Shown here: piece after piece, positions 26,653-35,427 of the stretch | Layout: each line of letters starts with the position of its first letter | Numbering within the stretch: the stretch's first letter is position 1 | Assembly: GCF_031202305.1 (NCBI RefSeq) | Contig: NZ_CP101731.1 | Span: forward strand, 2,976,001-3,040,000 | DNA length: 64,000 nt | Reading direction: 5' to 3' | Origin: Pelagibacterium sp. 26DY04 | GTDB lineage: Bacteria > Pseudomonadota > Alphaproteobacteria > Rhizobiales > Devosiaceae | Notes under the pieces: model-generated | What the model was told of the DNA's origin: nothing | What the model saw: the letters and a program-made list of their open reading frames with translations, nothing else | Databases searched by the model: none | Made by a program: the position numbers and the translations under genes

Positions 26653-28065
26653 ATGCCCGATACCCAGCTTGCCAATGCCAACACGCCCCCGGCCCTCGTC
26701 TCGGCAGCCATGGGGGCCTTCGACATGCTGCGCGAATATTTCGAGGGCGCCATCATGGTGGATGCCGATGCGCGCATCGTCTGGCTCGACGGCCGCTATC
26801 GCCGTCTGCTCAAGCTGGATGACGATTACGATCCGGTCGGGCGGCCGGTGGAAGACGTTCTGCCGCATTCGCAATTGCGCCGGGTGGTCAAGACGGGGCG
26901 GCCGAGCCTGCTCGACATCATGCAGTTCGACGACCGGCAGTTCGTCGTCTGCCGCATTCCGCTCAAGGATGAAGCGGGCGCGGTCAAGGCCGCCATCGGT
27001 TTTGTGTTCTACGACAATGTCGATTACCTCGCCCCGATCCTCAAGAAGGTCGAGCAGCTTCAAAAACAGCTTTCCCGCGCCCAGGCCGCTCTGACCCGCG
27101 AGCGGCAGACCAAATATTCACTCGCCAGCTTCGTTGGCGCCAGCGAGGTGGTTCAGGAGCTCAAATCCCAAATCCGCCGCTTCGCCCTGCGTGATGGGCC
27201 TACCCTGCTGCTGGGGGAAACCGGCACCGGCAAGGAGCTCCTGGCCCACGCGATCCATCAGGCGTCCGACCGGGCCGAAGGCCCATTCGTTGCCGTCAAC
27301 ATGGCTGCGATCCCCGAAGCTCTGCTGGAATCGGAATTCTTCGGCGTCATGCCGGGCGCCTATACGGGCGCGGAGAAAAAACCGCGCCCCGGCAAGTTCG
27401 AGCTGGCCCATGGCGGCACGCTGTTTCTCGACGAAATCGGCGACATGCCGCTCTCGATCCAGGCCAAGTTCCTGCGCGTTCTCCAGGAGGGCGAGATTGA
27501 GGCTTTGGGCTCGAACGCGGTCAAGAAGGTCGACGTGCGCATCATCGCCGCCACCTCCCAGGATCTCGAACAGCTCATGGCTGAGCGCCGTTTCCGCTCC
27601 GATCTTTACTACCGCATCGCCGTGCTCACGGTGAACGTGCCCCCCTTGCGCGAGCGGCGCGAGGACATCGGGGTGATCTGCGAGCGCCTGCTCGAAACCA
27701 TCCCCCGCGCCGAGGACATGGCCGATTGGGTTATCAGAGACGACGCCGTCGCCTTGCTCCGCCGCCATGATTGGCCCGGCAATGTACGCGAATTGCGCAA
27801 CACGCTCGAGCGCGCCGCCGCGATCGCTCCCACCGAAGTGCTCAGTTCCGAAATCATCGCCCGCGCCATGCCACGCTCGCCTTCACATCCCCCCGCGTCC
27901 GGCATCGATCCATCGGACCTCGCCGACACCCGCGCCCGCGCCGAGCGCGAGGCGATCATCGAAGCGATCGGCCGGGCCGGCGGCAACAAATCCGACGCCG
28001 CCCGCCTCCTCGGCATCTCTCGCAGCCAGTTCTACGAAAAGCTCAAGCGCTACGATTTGAACTGA
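26653..28065 (+). CDS. Sigma-54-dependent enhancer-binding transcriptional activator
   Basis: 470-residue activator with three parts: a PAS-like sensor (about 15-130: AIMVDADARIVWLDGRYRRLLKLDDDYDPVGRPVEDVLP), an AAA+ domain (about 155-390) with Walker A GETGTGKELLAHAIH, the sigma-54 loop GAYTGA (variant of GAFTGA) and Walker B GGTLFLDEIGDM, and a Fis-type C-terminal HTH (NKSDAARLLGISRSQFYEKLKRY). It is divergent from the dehydrogenase-liv operon. Pseudomonas has a comparable pairing of an RpoN activator with 3-hydroxybutyrate catabolism; equivalence is inferred. Confidence 0.93.
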   Translation: MPDTQLANANTPPALVSAAMGAFDMLREYFEGAIMVDADARIVWLDGRYRRLLKLDDDYDPVGRPVEDVLPHSQLRRVVKTGRPSLLDIMQFDDRQFVVCRIPLKDEAGAVKAAIGFVFYDNVDYLAPILKKVEQLQKQLSRAQAALTRERQTKYSLASFVGASEVVQELKSQIRRFALRDGPTLLLGETGTGKELLAHAIHQASDRAEGPFVAVNMAAIPEALLESEFFGVMPGAYTGAEKKPRPGKFELAHGGTLFLDEIGDMPLSIQAKFLRVLQEGEIEALGSNAVKKVDVRIIAATSQDLEQLMAERRFRSDLYYRIAVLTVNVPPLRERREDIGVICERLLETIPRAEDMADWVIRDDAVALLRRHDWPGNVRELRNTLERAAAIAPTEVLSSEIIARAMPRSPSHPPASGIDPSDLADTRARAEREAIIEAIGRAGGNKSDAARLLGISRSQFYEKLKRYDLN

Positions 28066-28170
28066 CTATCCCCGCCGCCACCTGCCAACGACCCTGCTGC
28101 AAGGGCTGAGCCGAGGGGAATTGCGCAGCGCCAGACCTGCACCAACTTAGCTTCAGGCGCTCACGAGGAT

Positions 28171-28189
28171 AACGGGCATCCAGCCCGTT
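28171..28189 (-). terminator. Hairpin downstream of the tRNA-Met 3' end
   Basis: AACGGGC (28171-28177) and GCCCGTT (28183-28189) form a 7-bp stem with a 5-nt loop. It lies 18 bp beyond the CCA end of the tRNA fragment in the tRNA's direction of transcription. It looks like the native terminator of the original tRNA gene, left on the chromosomal side of the insertion. Confidence 0.5.
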
Positions 28190-28206
28190 GATGCAATGGA
28201 TGAGTT

Positions 28207-28252
28207 TGGTAGCGGAGGAGGGACTTGAACCCCCGACACGCGGATTATGATT
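28207..28252 (-). pseudogene. 3' fragment of a tRNA-Met(CAU) gene, probable attachment site
   Basis: Read on the minus strand, these 46 bases run from the anticodon loop (AATCATAATCC, anticodon CAT at 28247-28249) through variable loop, T-arm (GGGGGTTCAAGTCCCTC), acceptor strand CTCCGCT and CCA. The 5' half is missing: sequence beyond 28252 cannot form the anticodon, D or acceptor stems. A tRNA gene cut at its anticodon loop is the classic target scar of a tyrosine-recombinase element. The intact gene should be restored at the other end of the island, which is not in this window. Confidence 0.8.
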
Positions 28253-28321
28253 TGGCATATACCGCGCTGTACATACCGTAATCCTTGGACTTTAACAATA
28301 ACTGTGCTGCGGGTGTGCTAG

Positions 28322-29165
28322 GGTCCAAACCCAATCAGATCATTGAGTAGGCGCTACAAATCAGATTGTCTGGCCTTGAGTTGAGCTGGAGGCGTTGATG
28401 AGCAGACTGTTTTGGTTGAGTGACGAAGCCTGGGCGGCCATCGAACCGCATCTCCCCAAGAACCAGCCTGGAGCACGTCGGGTTGATGACCGGCGGGTGA
28501 TTTCGGGGATCATCCACATGCTCAAATGCGGCGGGCGCTGGGCTGACTGCCCTGCCGAGTATGGCCCTTCGACCACCATCTACAATCGCTGGAACCGCTG
28601 GAGCCGTCGCGGTATCTGGGCACGCATTCTTGCAGCCCTGACCGAACAAGGCTGGATTGCGGAAACCGCTCAGATCGACAGCAGCTATATCAAGGCCCAT
28701 CGCTGTGCAGGTGGGGGAAAAGGGGGGCGCGAGCCAATGCCATTGGCATCTCGCGTGGTGGCCGGACCACCAAGATCCACGCGCTCGTCGACGTTCTCGG
28801 CAGGCCGCTCCGCCTCATCCTGACGCCCGGCAACGCCTCGGACATGAAAGGTGCCGATCTGCTCATCGCCCACACCATGGGCATGAAGCGGGTCATCGCC
28901 GACCGGGGTTACGATGCAAACCGCCTGCGCTCCACTCTGCGCAACCAGAACACCATCCCGGTGATCCCCGGACGCAAGAACCGCAAACGCGCCGTCCGCT
29001 ACGATGAGAAACGTTACAAGGACCGCTGGCGCGTCGAGGCCATGTTCTGCCGCCTCAAGGATTTCCGGCGCATCGCCACACGATACGACAAACTCGCCCG
29101 CAATTACCTCTCCGCCGTCATGCTCGCGGCCGCAGTCGCCTACTGGCTATGAACGAGTCTCGACC
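28322..29165 (+). mobile_element. IS5-family insertion sequence with CTAG target duplication
   Basis: An 844-bp element bounded by imperfect terminal inverted repeats (left GGTCCAAACCCAATCA from 28322; right, read inward, GGTCGAGACTCGTTCA ending at 29165). Both ends are flanked by CTAG (28318-28321 and 29166-29169), a duplication of the YTAR type used by IS5 relatives. It encodes one frameshifted transposase. Both ends and the frame signal are intact, so it may still be active. It landed 66 bp inside the island from the tRNA scar. Confidence 0.85.
28398..29152 (+). CDS. IS5-family transposase made by programmed -1 frameshift
   Basis: DDE transposase in two overlapping frames. The first (from ATG 28398, ribosome site GGAGG) starts MSRLFWLSDEAWAAIEPHLP and holds the first catalytic Asp in AQIDSSYIKAH. 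The second frame, one base back, carries TKIHALVDVLGRPLRLILTPGN, the second Asp in VIADRGYDANRLR and the Glu/K region RWRVEAMFCRLKDFRRIATRYDK. The zero-frame slippery heptamer G-GGA-AAA lies at 28715-28721 and is followed by a G6 run. The fused product would be about 251 residues, normal for the IS427-like group. Confidence 0.87.
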
Positions 29166-29378
29166 CTAGGATTCGTTTCTCCTAAATGCAGATCATCAGT
29201 TCGACTGATCGAGCTACATCCAGTCTAAAAATTTAGCACCCCTGCTCGCTAGGCACGCATTGCAATAAAAAATGTCATCACGGAGGTGTGAATTATAAAC
29301 ATCGCCGAGCTTCACAGGAATTCAATAAACTACTGGTTTATATTGAATTCCGAAGCAACTTCCTTTGTGGGGGACGAG

Positions 29379-30806
29379 ATGGCTATATACTACATGATAC
29401 AGCACAGCGATATCATCGCTACCGAGGCAGCGGGATCACCAGGAACCGGCTGGGCACTCGCCACAGACCTGCAAGCTCTGTTGGACACCGCACGCACCGC
29501 AAACCTTCCATTAATTCTTCAGCCGGGGCTTTATACCACCTCGACAGCGGTTACCATTTCACCTGGAACGGGAGGGGGCAATTCTCTCGAACTGCGCGCT
29601 ATACCCGGTACGGCTATTATTCGCCTCACCACATCGGCTGAGCATTTGCTGGAAGTGAGGGATGTACCCGATGTTTCGGTTGCGGGAATTACATTTGACG
29701 GCGGTGGCCATCCGCTTAGCGGAGGAGCTTCGCCGATCGGTTTGGTTCGGTTTACCGGCCCCGATTCCTACAACTTCACGCTACGAAATTGCCGTATCCT
29801 CAATTCTACGCAGACGGGCATCGTCGTCAATGATCGCTCTCAGGGACGGATCATTGAAAGCATTTTGCTAAACTGCCGAACTGGGATTTTCGCCAACGAC
29901 AGTCTCGCGATTATTGAACAAAACTACCTGCAAGGCATGCTCGATAATGGCGTAGCGGTCTGGACCTCTGCTCACGCGTTCAATGGGTCGCAAGTTTTTG
30001 GAAATCAGATCGAGGGCGTAAACAACGACTCGGGTGGCACGGGGCAGTATGGCAACGCCGTCCTCATATTTCGAGCCGGAGGTGTGAAAGTAATGAACAA
30101 CACTCTGAGGGACACGAAATATTCTGCAGTGCGGGCGAACGGCGCGCTTGATCTACAGGTCATCGGCAACAATTGCAGCGATTTGCGCGAAGTCGCAATA
30201 TTTATCGAGGCTCCCGGCGCCGGGTTGGACCTTATCGGTTGCGTGATTAGCGATAACGTAATTAATCGCGCTGGCATGGGGATTTCGGTTGCCAATGCGG
30301 GGCTTTACAACGATGGTGCCGCGAAGCGTACAATCGTCAGCAACAATATCGTCTCCAATATAACCCGGAACGCGATACCAGACCCTGGCTATTCTCATCC
30401 CGTCACCTCCGGCATTGGCATGGGATCAGAGATCGATAGCAATATAACTGGAAATACGATTGAGAATGTTGCCACTATAGGAATAGGGCTCGGAACAAAC
30501 GATGCTGCCATTAATTTGGCATGCACCGGAAATCTTATTATCAATGCCCCCATGGGGATCGGATATTCGGCGAATCCCGATGCCGAGTCTATTTTAATCA
30601 GCTCGAATTTGATCCGCGGATATAGAGAAATTTCCGATATCGACGAACCAGATTATGCCAACTCGGGCGCGATTGTTTCATACCATTTTAACGGAACCAA
30701 TGATGTTCGCGACAGTTCGGGAGGAGCCGCGAACACCGATTACGGCAATAGCGCACATGCCGTTGCCGGAAGCGTCACCATTGGCATGAACCGTGCCGAC
30801 ACCTAA
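29379..30806 (+). CDS. Right-handed parallel beta-helix repeat protein without signal peptide
   Basis: 475 residues, starting at an ATG with a GGGGG/GAGA-rich upstream run; a TTG 12 codons earlier is possible. The body is a series of parallel beta-helix coils (GITFDGGGHPL, NCRILNSTQTGIVVND, NNTLRDTKYSAVRANG, SNNIVSNITRNAIP, GNTIENVATIGIGLG). The last third resembles the product of 35428-36753 closely in order of motifs (NGVAVWTSAHAFNGSQVFGNQIEGVNN versus GGIRIWRGENAFDGAIVTGNRIAAIDW). It lacks a Tat or Sec signal, unlike that relative. Base composition is visibly more AT-rich than neighbouring genes. A surface or polysaccharide-active role is only a guess. Confidence 0.75.
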   Translation: MAIYYMIQHSDIIATEAAGSPGTGWALATDLQALLDTARTANLPLILQPGLYTTSTAVTISPGTGGGNSLELRAIPGTAIIRLTTSAEHLLEVRDVPDVSVAGITFDGGGHPLSGGASPIGLVRFTGPDSYNFTLRNCRILNSTQTGIVVNDRSQGRIIESILLNCRTGIFANDSLAIIEQNYLQGMLDNGVAVWTSAHAFNGSQVFGNQIEGVNNDSGGTGQYGNAVLIFRAGGVKVMNNTLRDTKYSAVRANGALDLQVIGNNCSDLREVAIFIEAPGAGLDLIGCVISDNVINRAGMGISVANAGLYNDGAAKRTIVSNNIVSNITRNAIPDPGYSHPVTSGIGMGSEIDSNITGNTIENVATIGIGLGTNDAAINLACTGNLIINAPMGIGYSANPDAESILISSNLIRGYREISDIDEPDYANSGAIVSYHFNGTNDVRDSSGGAANTDYGNSAHAVAGSVTIGMNRADT

Positions 30807-30891
30807 TCTCGTGTTGTATCTGGCAATTTTAACTCGCCGTTCCGTCTGAAATTTCGTGGTCGCTGCAGTGGTCCAATCTGCCGATCGTCTT

Positions 30892-31299
30892 TTACGCCAC
30901 GAAATGAGCGCATAGAGCGGCTTCGGTTTCGCTGATGATCCATCCTTCGACGACGACAAATTTGTCGTCGTCGAAGTCCTGGCAGCATTGTGCCTGAAAC
31001 CGCGCCAGTCTTTCCACAGGACATGTGGACTGCATAGCTGCCGCCGTATGGGTCTTGCCGGCCAGCTTAGCGTGAGCGTATTCGGGCAAGCTATATCGCG
31101 GATAGGCCGCGACGACGGCAATGCCGACCGTCCGCAATATTTCGGGATCGACGCCTTCCAGCGGATCAACGGCCGCAAAGAAGTCCGGCACGTTGCGATC
31201 GACAAAACGGCAGCCGACTAGTCCGGTACCGTAAATGGCGGCACCGGCCAAAAGCACGCCCCCGGCACCGATCAAGGCTCTACGGGTCATTTTCGCCAT
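30892..31299 (-). CDS. Small Tat-signal protein, possible small subunit of the GMC dehydrogenase
   Basis: 135 residues. The N-terminus MAKMTRRALIGAGGVLLAGAAIYGTGL has a twin arginine followed by a hydrophobic stretch, typical of Tat substrates. The ATG at 31299 has AGGAG upstream, and the gene begins 11 bp after the GMC oxidoreductase stop. Small Tat-exported partner proteins are common for membrane-bound flavin dehydrogenases (gluconate and sorbitol dehydrogenase types), so a subunit or chaperone role is inferred from context. The mature part (YPRYSLPEYAHAKLAGKTHTAAAM, CQDFDDDKFVVVEGWIISETEAALCA) is otherwise unrecognised. Confidence 0.7.
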   Translation of the reverse strand: MAKMTRRALIGAGGVLLAGAAIYGTGLVGCRFVDRNVPDFFAAVDPLEGVDPEILRTVGIAVVAAYPRYSLPEYAHAKLAGKTHTAAAMQSTCPVERLARFQAQCCQDFDDDKFVVVEGWIISETEAALCAHFVA

Positions 31300-31310
31300 G
31301 AGGAAATCTC

Positions 31311-32912
31311 CTAGGCCAATTGCATGAGGGCATCGTCGGCCAAATGGTCGGCGAGCCGAATGGCGAGTGCGGTTATGGTCAGTGTCGGATTGGCCATGCC
31401 TCCCGTAGTGAATACGGAGCTTCCGGCCACAAAGAGATTATCCACCGAGTGGACCCTGCAGTCGGCATCTACCACGCCTTGACGCGGATCGTCGTGCATG
31501 CGGGTCGTGCCCATGTGATGGTAACCTGTGAAAACGTTATCTAGGCTCGGCGGGGCATCAATCCCCAATTGAAGGCGGCCCAAACCCGCGCTTCCGAAGG
31601 CTTTGCCGATCAATTCATGAGTACGGCGAAGGCTCATCATGTCTTGATCGGACACCCGCCAATCGAGATTGATCCGACGAAGCCCAAGCGCATCCACGTC
31701 GTCATTAAGCGTGACGCGACTGTCAGGATCGGGCGCCTGCTCGGCATCCTGCTTGAAGGCGATCGACGATATCCTGCCTGACCCGGAGAATTGCCGTTGA
31801 ATATGTCTGATGATGCCCGTCATCACTGAACCTGGAGCTTCGGCAACGGTGCATAAGCGCTCCGTGAGACGCTCGGGCGCCTGGCCGCGCGAGAACGACT
31901 TTGCCAGCGTGGAAAATGCGAGCCACGCATGGTCGCGAAAATCGTCGTTGTGGGCCTGGCTTTCCCAGGAAATTGCCATGAAAGCAGTGTTGTTGAGCAA
32001 GTGTTCAGCGCGTTTGACTTCGGCTGGCAAGGTCATGCCGATCAGCAGTTGCGCCGTCTCGGTCGCTTGGTCGTAAAAGCTCAGGTCGGTTTCATCATCC
32101 GACAATACCAATGAGCTGGTAGTGGTGTTGAGATGGTCCATGAAGAACCGCCCTACCAAATCAAGGTCATTGCCCAAGCCAGCCTGGCGCTGCTTGTTGG
32201 CATTGAGCAATATTCTCGGATTTTCGATGCCGCCACAGGCCAGAACATAGGCCTTAGCCATAACTTCGGCTGTCTTGCCCTCTAGGGTGGCGACGGTAAC
32301 ACGCGCGACGCGCGAGGTTCCCTCCTCAAGGACAATGTCAGTCACGCTCGCATGAAGAATGCAGGTGATATTTTCGTCCGACCCCACGTCCTCAAGATAT
32401 TTTTCCCCGAAACGGGTTGGGGCACTCATCTGGAAGACCGCCGGAATCACCTGCGATGGGTCGAGCGGCAGCGGACTGCCGTTCAATTCAAAACCCCATT
32501 CAGCTTGTGAATATTTGTAAGGGCCAAGGTCAAGATAGGGCTGCGCGCGCTCGTAGAACGGATCCAGCGTGGCCCGAGTAATGGGCCAACCACTATGGGG
32601 AACACCCTCCCGCGCTTCGAAATCAATCGGATCGAGCGGCGCACATAATCCTGTCCAATGTCCGGATGTTCCTCCGAACTGCCTCAATCGCGAATAGCTC
32701 ACATCGGTGTTGGCGTGTCCGACAACGTTACCATCGTAGAGCGATTGCACCGCATTCTCGTATTGCATTCCTCCGCTCTCAAGCAGCACGGTCCGGATAC
32801 CGCGACGCGATAGCTCGAGGGCCAGAGTGATGCCGGCCGGTCCGGCGCCTGCTATGCAGACATCGGCCGAAAAGCGATCTCCGTCCGATCGCGACAAAAG
32901 ATCAATAAACAT
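31311..32912 (-). CDS. GMC-family oxidoreductase
   Basis: FAD-dependent alcohol/sugar dehydrogenase of 533 residues. The ADP-binding motif is CIAGAGPAGITLALELSRRG (around 18-37); AYVLACGGIENPRILL and the C-terminal GYHHMGTTRMHDD ... NLFVAGSSVFTTGGMANPTLTITALAIRLADHL are typical of GMC_oxred_C. The ATG at 32912 is used; the frame extends upstream over the next gene without a ribosome site. It lies 17 bp after the FemAB-like gene and before a small Tat protein. Substrate unknown; a sugar or polyol in surface-polymer metabolism is plausible. Confidence 0.88.
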   Translation of the reverse strand: MFIDLLSRSDGDRFSADVCIAGAGPAGITLALELSRRGIRTVLLESGGMQYENAVQSLYDGNVVGHANTDVSYSRLRQFGGTSGHWTGLCAPLDPIDFEAREGVPHSGWPITRATLDPFYERAQPYLDLGPYKYSQAEWGFELNGSPLPLDPSQVIPAVFQMSAPTRFGEKYLEDVGSDENITCILHASVTDIVLEEGTSRVARVTVATLEGKTAEVMAKAYVLACGGIENPRILLNANKQRQAGLGNDLDLVGRFFMDHLNTTTSSLVLSDDETDLSFYDQATETAQLLIGMTLPAEVKRAEHLLNNTAFMAISWESQAHNDDFRDHAWLAFSTLAKSFSRGQAPERLTERLCTVAEAPGSVMTGIIRHIQRQFSGSGRISSIAFKQDAEQAPDPDSRVTLNDDVDALGLRRINLDWRVSDQDMMSLRRTHELIGKAFGSAGLGRLQLGIDAPPSLDNVFTGYHHMGTTRMHDDPRQGVVDADCRVHSVDNLFVAGSSVFTTGGMANPTLTITALAIRLADHLADDALMQLA

Positions 32913-32929
32913 GTGCTCAAATTCCGCTA

Positions 32930-34117
32930 TCAGTCGCGCTTCAACAGGCGCTTGATCATCTGCTTGCCGCGCGCCATGGCCTGGATGCTGGCGAGCAGCC
33001 CCCGCGTGGACGCGCCCTTTGGCCCCATCACCAACGTTCCCATGGTGCGCGTCTCGCCCCATAGTCCGCACACCACATGCCCATCAACCGTGGTCGCAGC
33101 ATCCATGCGCTCGAATGTCTCGTCGGCGAAGAATCGTTCGATAACCTTATATTCGAGCAGCATCCCCGGCCCGAAGCGGCGGTAGGTTTCATCGAAGGCG
33201 CATTTGGGCGTAAACAGCGTCTTTCCGGCAGCAATATTAATGGACAGGGCGATTGGCTTTCCATCGAATAGGAGGCTGTCCACGCTGGCCAGACCCACCC
33301 CGTTCCGCGAGCCGCCATAGGCCGCTCGGGCAAACGCCGCATCTCGTGGGACGGAAAGGAACGCCGTCCGCCGTTTTCCCTTCCAGCCGGATGCTTCGAT
33401 ACGCAGAAAGCCCTCAACCCGCGCGGCCACAGTGTCCGGGTCATCCACTCGCTCGAAGCGCAACTCACCCTCGCGCTCGAGACGGCGCCAGTTACGCTCG
33501 ATGTCCTTGGACCGCTTCTTGCCGATTACCGTTTCGACATGCACGGCGAAATCCTGCGCTCTGCGCGTAAGTATTGGCCGCTCATAGAGCGAAGCCATGC
33601 CCGTCTCGAAGCCCAGCCGCTCGGCCTCTGCGCGCGCCAGCTCCTGAAATGGACCCTGCGCCCCAACATGAGGGAAAATCCAGTGTTGCGGCAACCCACG
33701 CATTGTCGCGATCGCACCAAACAACCCCGCGATGGCGAGTTCGGCATGTTGGGCTGAAATAAGCGGAGTACCCGACACCTGATAGAGATTGAGCGCCGGC
33801 GCGCCCAGCCCAAACGAGCCCAGCCCTTTGACCAAAACGGGCAGGAATCCGATAAGCTCCGCGGTATCGCGCTTGTAGAGCGCCAGGGCCTGAAATTGGC
33901 CTGCATAGGCATCGATCCCGCTCAGCACCATCTGCGGCGTCAGCCACGGATTGTCTTCGAGGGCGCCGCTTGCCAGCGCATTCCAGGCCGCCGCGTCAAT
34001 GCTCCTGATGCCTTCGATGTCGAGCACGTCAACCCTGCACGGCAACCGAACCTCGGCAATGCCCTGCGTGGCCAGGATGCCCGTCAAAGCCATCGCCGCT
34101 TCGGCAAACTCAATCAT
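32930..34117 (-). CDS. GNAT/FemAB-like acyltransferase (CelD/BioF2 type)
   Basis: 395 residues. The C-terminal half is a FemAB/GNAT fold: RSKDIERNWRRLEREGELRFERV, then EGFLRIEASGWKGKRRTAFL and PIALSINIAAGKTLFTPKCAFDETYRRFGPGMLLEYKVIERFF. That KxAYDExxxxxSPGxLL-like string is the hallmark of the Acetyltransf_6 group found in polysaccharide and cellulose clusters. Soluble, no signal peptide. It begins the minus-strand trio with the GMC oxidoreductase and the Tat protein. The acyl acceptor is unknown. Confidence 0.8.
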   Translation of the reverse strand: MIEFAEAAMALTGILATQGIAEVRLPCRVDVLDIEGIRSIDAAAWNALASGALEDNPWLTPQMVLSGIDAYAGQFQALALYKRDTAELIGFLPVLVKGLGSFGLGAPALNLYQVSGTPLISAQHAELAIAGLFGAIATMRGLPQHWIFPHVGAQGPFQELARAEAERLGFETGMASLYERPILTRRAQDFAVHVETVIGKKRSKDIERNWRRLEREGELRFERVDDPDTVAARVEGFLRIEASGWKGKRRTAFLSVPRDAAFARAAYGGSRNGVGLASVDSLLFDGKPIALSINIAAGKTLFTPKCAFDETYRRFGPGMLLEYKVIERFFADETFERMDAATTVDGHVVCGLWGETRTMGTLVMGPKGASTRGLLASIQAMARGKQMIKRLLKRD

Positions 34118-34229
34118 ATGACTACCTTTTCCACCGCTCGCGCCACGCCGCCATTCTGTTGGTGGCCCACGCCCTTAGGCGCCCATGTGGTATGATGGCG
34201 CTGCCGCCGAGATCGTTCGAACCGGAATA

Positions 34230-35159
34230 TCAATTGCCGATCGCCAACGGGACCAAAAGCCCGGGAGCGGAACTGTCGAGGGTGAAACGCATCTGACGCT
34301 TATAGGCCTGGCGTTTTTGCTGCCCTGAAAGCCGCCAGGCTGCGGTCAGGGCGATCTTGGCCCAGGCGCTGGGTCCATAAAGGTCACGCGATTTTGGTGT
34401 CCAGCCGAATTGACGCAAGATGCCGTTCCCATACTGCACTGCAAAATGCCGCCGGATTTCGGGGGTCCAATGCTCGGTGGTGACGGAAATATTGAGACAG
34501 TCGCGGTTCTCCACCCGGTGTGGTCCATTGAGCGGCCAATGCGCCATATCGCCGGGCTTAAGGTCGATCACTTCGGCATATTTGTCGAACCAGGGCTGGT
34601 AGGTGATTTCTTCCTCGGTCGTGCCGCGAATAATCCCTTCAAGTGCCTTGGGCTTGAGGAATGGCTCGGTATTGGGGTAGATCCAGATGCGCTTTTCACC
34701 CCGGATCTGCCAAAGCGCCTGTCCCGGCACGTCGGCATGATAGAAGACTTGCGCGTTCGGTGAAGAGATCAAGAGCCCCATAGACCTCCTGAACACGCCA
34801 AAGTTAGGAACATTGTCATCGATCTCGGCAAACATTTCGTCGAGCAGGTCGGAAAATTCGGGCACAAACTCGGCGATCTTGGTGACGTTGATCCATATCC
34901 GGCCCGACTGGACCGCGTTGATCAACTCGACCCCGGATAGATCGCCCCGCTTGCAGTAACTCCAGGTTCCCGCATCGTGTGTCCCGATCCCCATGGTATT
35001 GATCGCCATCCGGTGCTCAGGGACCTGGTCGAGGATCGCCCCCAACTTCTCGTCGGAAAACAGCACCCGCTCGTGTAGCCCATGCTTGAGCTTGACGATG
35101 TGGTTACCCCACAGCGCTTTGGCCTCGGCGTCGAAATTCTTGAAAATCCTGTACGTCAT
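34230..35159 (-). CDS. Cupin/JmjC-like, probable 2-oxoglutarate/Fe(II) oxygenase-fold protein
   Basis: 309 residues from the ATG at 35159 (a GTG lies one codon earlier). The centre carries an HxD...H set typical of JmjC/cupin_8 hydroxylases: FYHADVPGQALWQIRGEKRIWIYPN supplies His and Asp, and GDMAHWPLNGPHRVEN the distal His, with an arginine downstream. No signal peptide. It is separated from the FemAB-like gene by 112 bp and divergent from the Tat beta-helix gene. A hydroxylase acting on a small molecule or a protein side chain is inferred; the substrate is unknown. Confidence 0.7.
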   Translation of the reverse strand: MTYRIFKNFDAEAKALWGNHIVKLKHGLHERVLFSDEKLGAILDQVPEHRMAINTMGIGTHDAGTWSYCKRGDLSGVELINAVQSGRIWINVTKIAEFVPEFSDLLDEMFAEIDDNVPNFGVFRRSMGLLISSPNAQVFYHADVPGQALWQIRGEKRIWIYPNTEPFLKPKALEGIIRGTTEEEITYQPWFDKYAEVIDLKPGDMAHWPLNGPHRVENRDCLNISVTTEHWTPEIRRHFAVQYGNGILRQFGWTPKSRDLYGPSAWAKIALTAAWRLSGQQKRQAYKRQMRFTLDSSAPGLLVPLAIGN

Positions 35160-35427
35160 CACTGCCCCCGTAAACTTGTACGAAGCACCATGCCAAACGG
35201 ATACGGATAATCAAATAAGGACTTAGCAACATGTTTAACAACAAAGGGATGGCGGCCCTAAGATGCTCCCAAATATGAGTATCTGCGCCGATTTCACCAC
35301 AAGGCGGATGATCGCTCATTGGGAGTGTATGAGGTCACACTATTTACCAAGATGTGCAGCAAACATGGCAATCCGCCTTCAATCCGCTTAGGGACCAATG
35401 CGATCGAACCGACGTCGAGGGTCTCCA

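Noticed and set aside
28207..28285. Complete tRNA gene
   Set aside because: Only the 3' half matches a tRNA. The bases that should form the D-arm, the 5' anticodon strand and the 5' acceptor strand do not pair.
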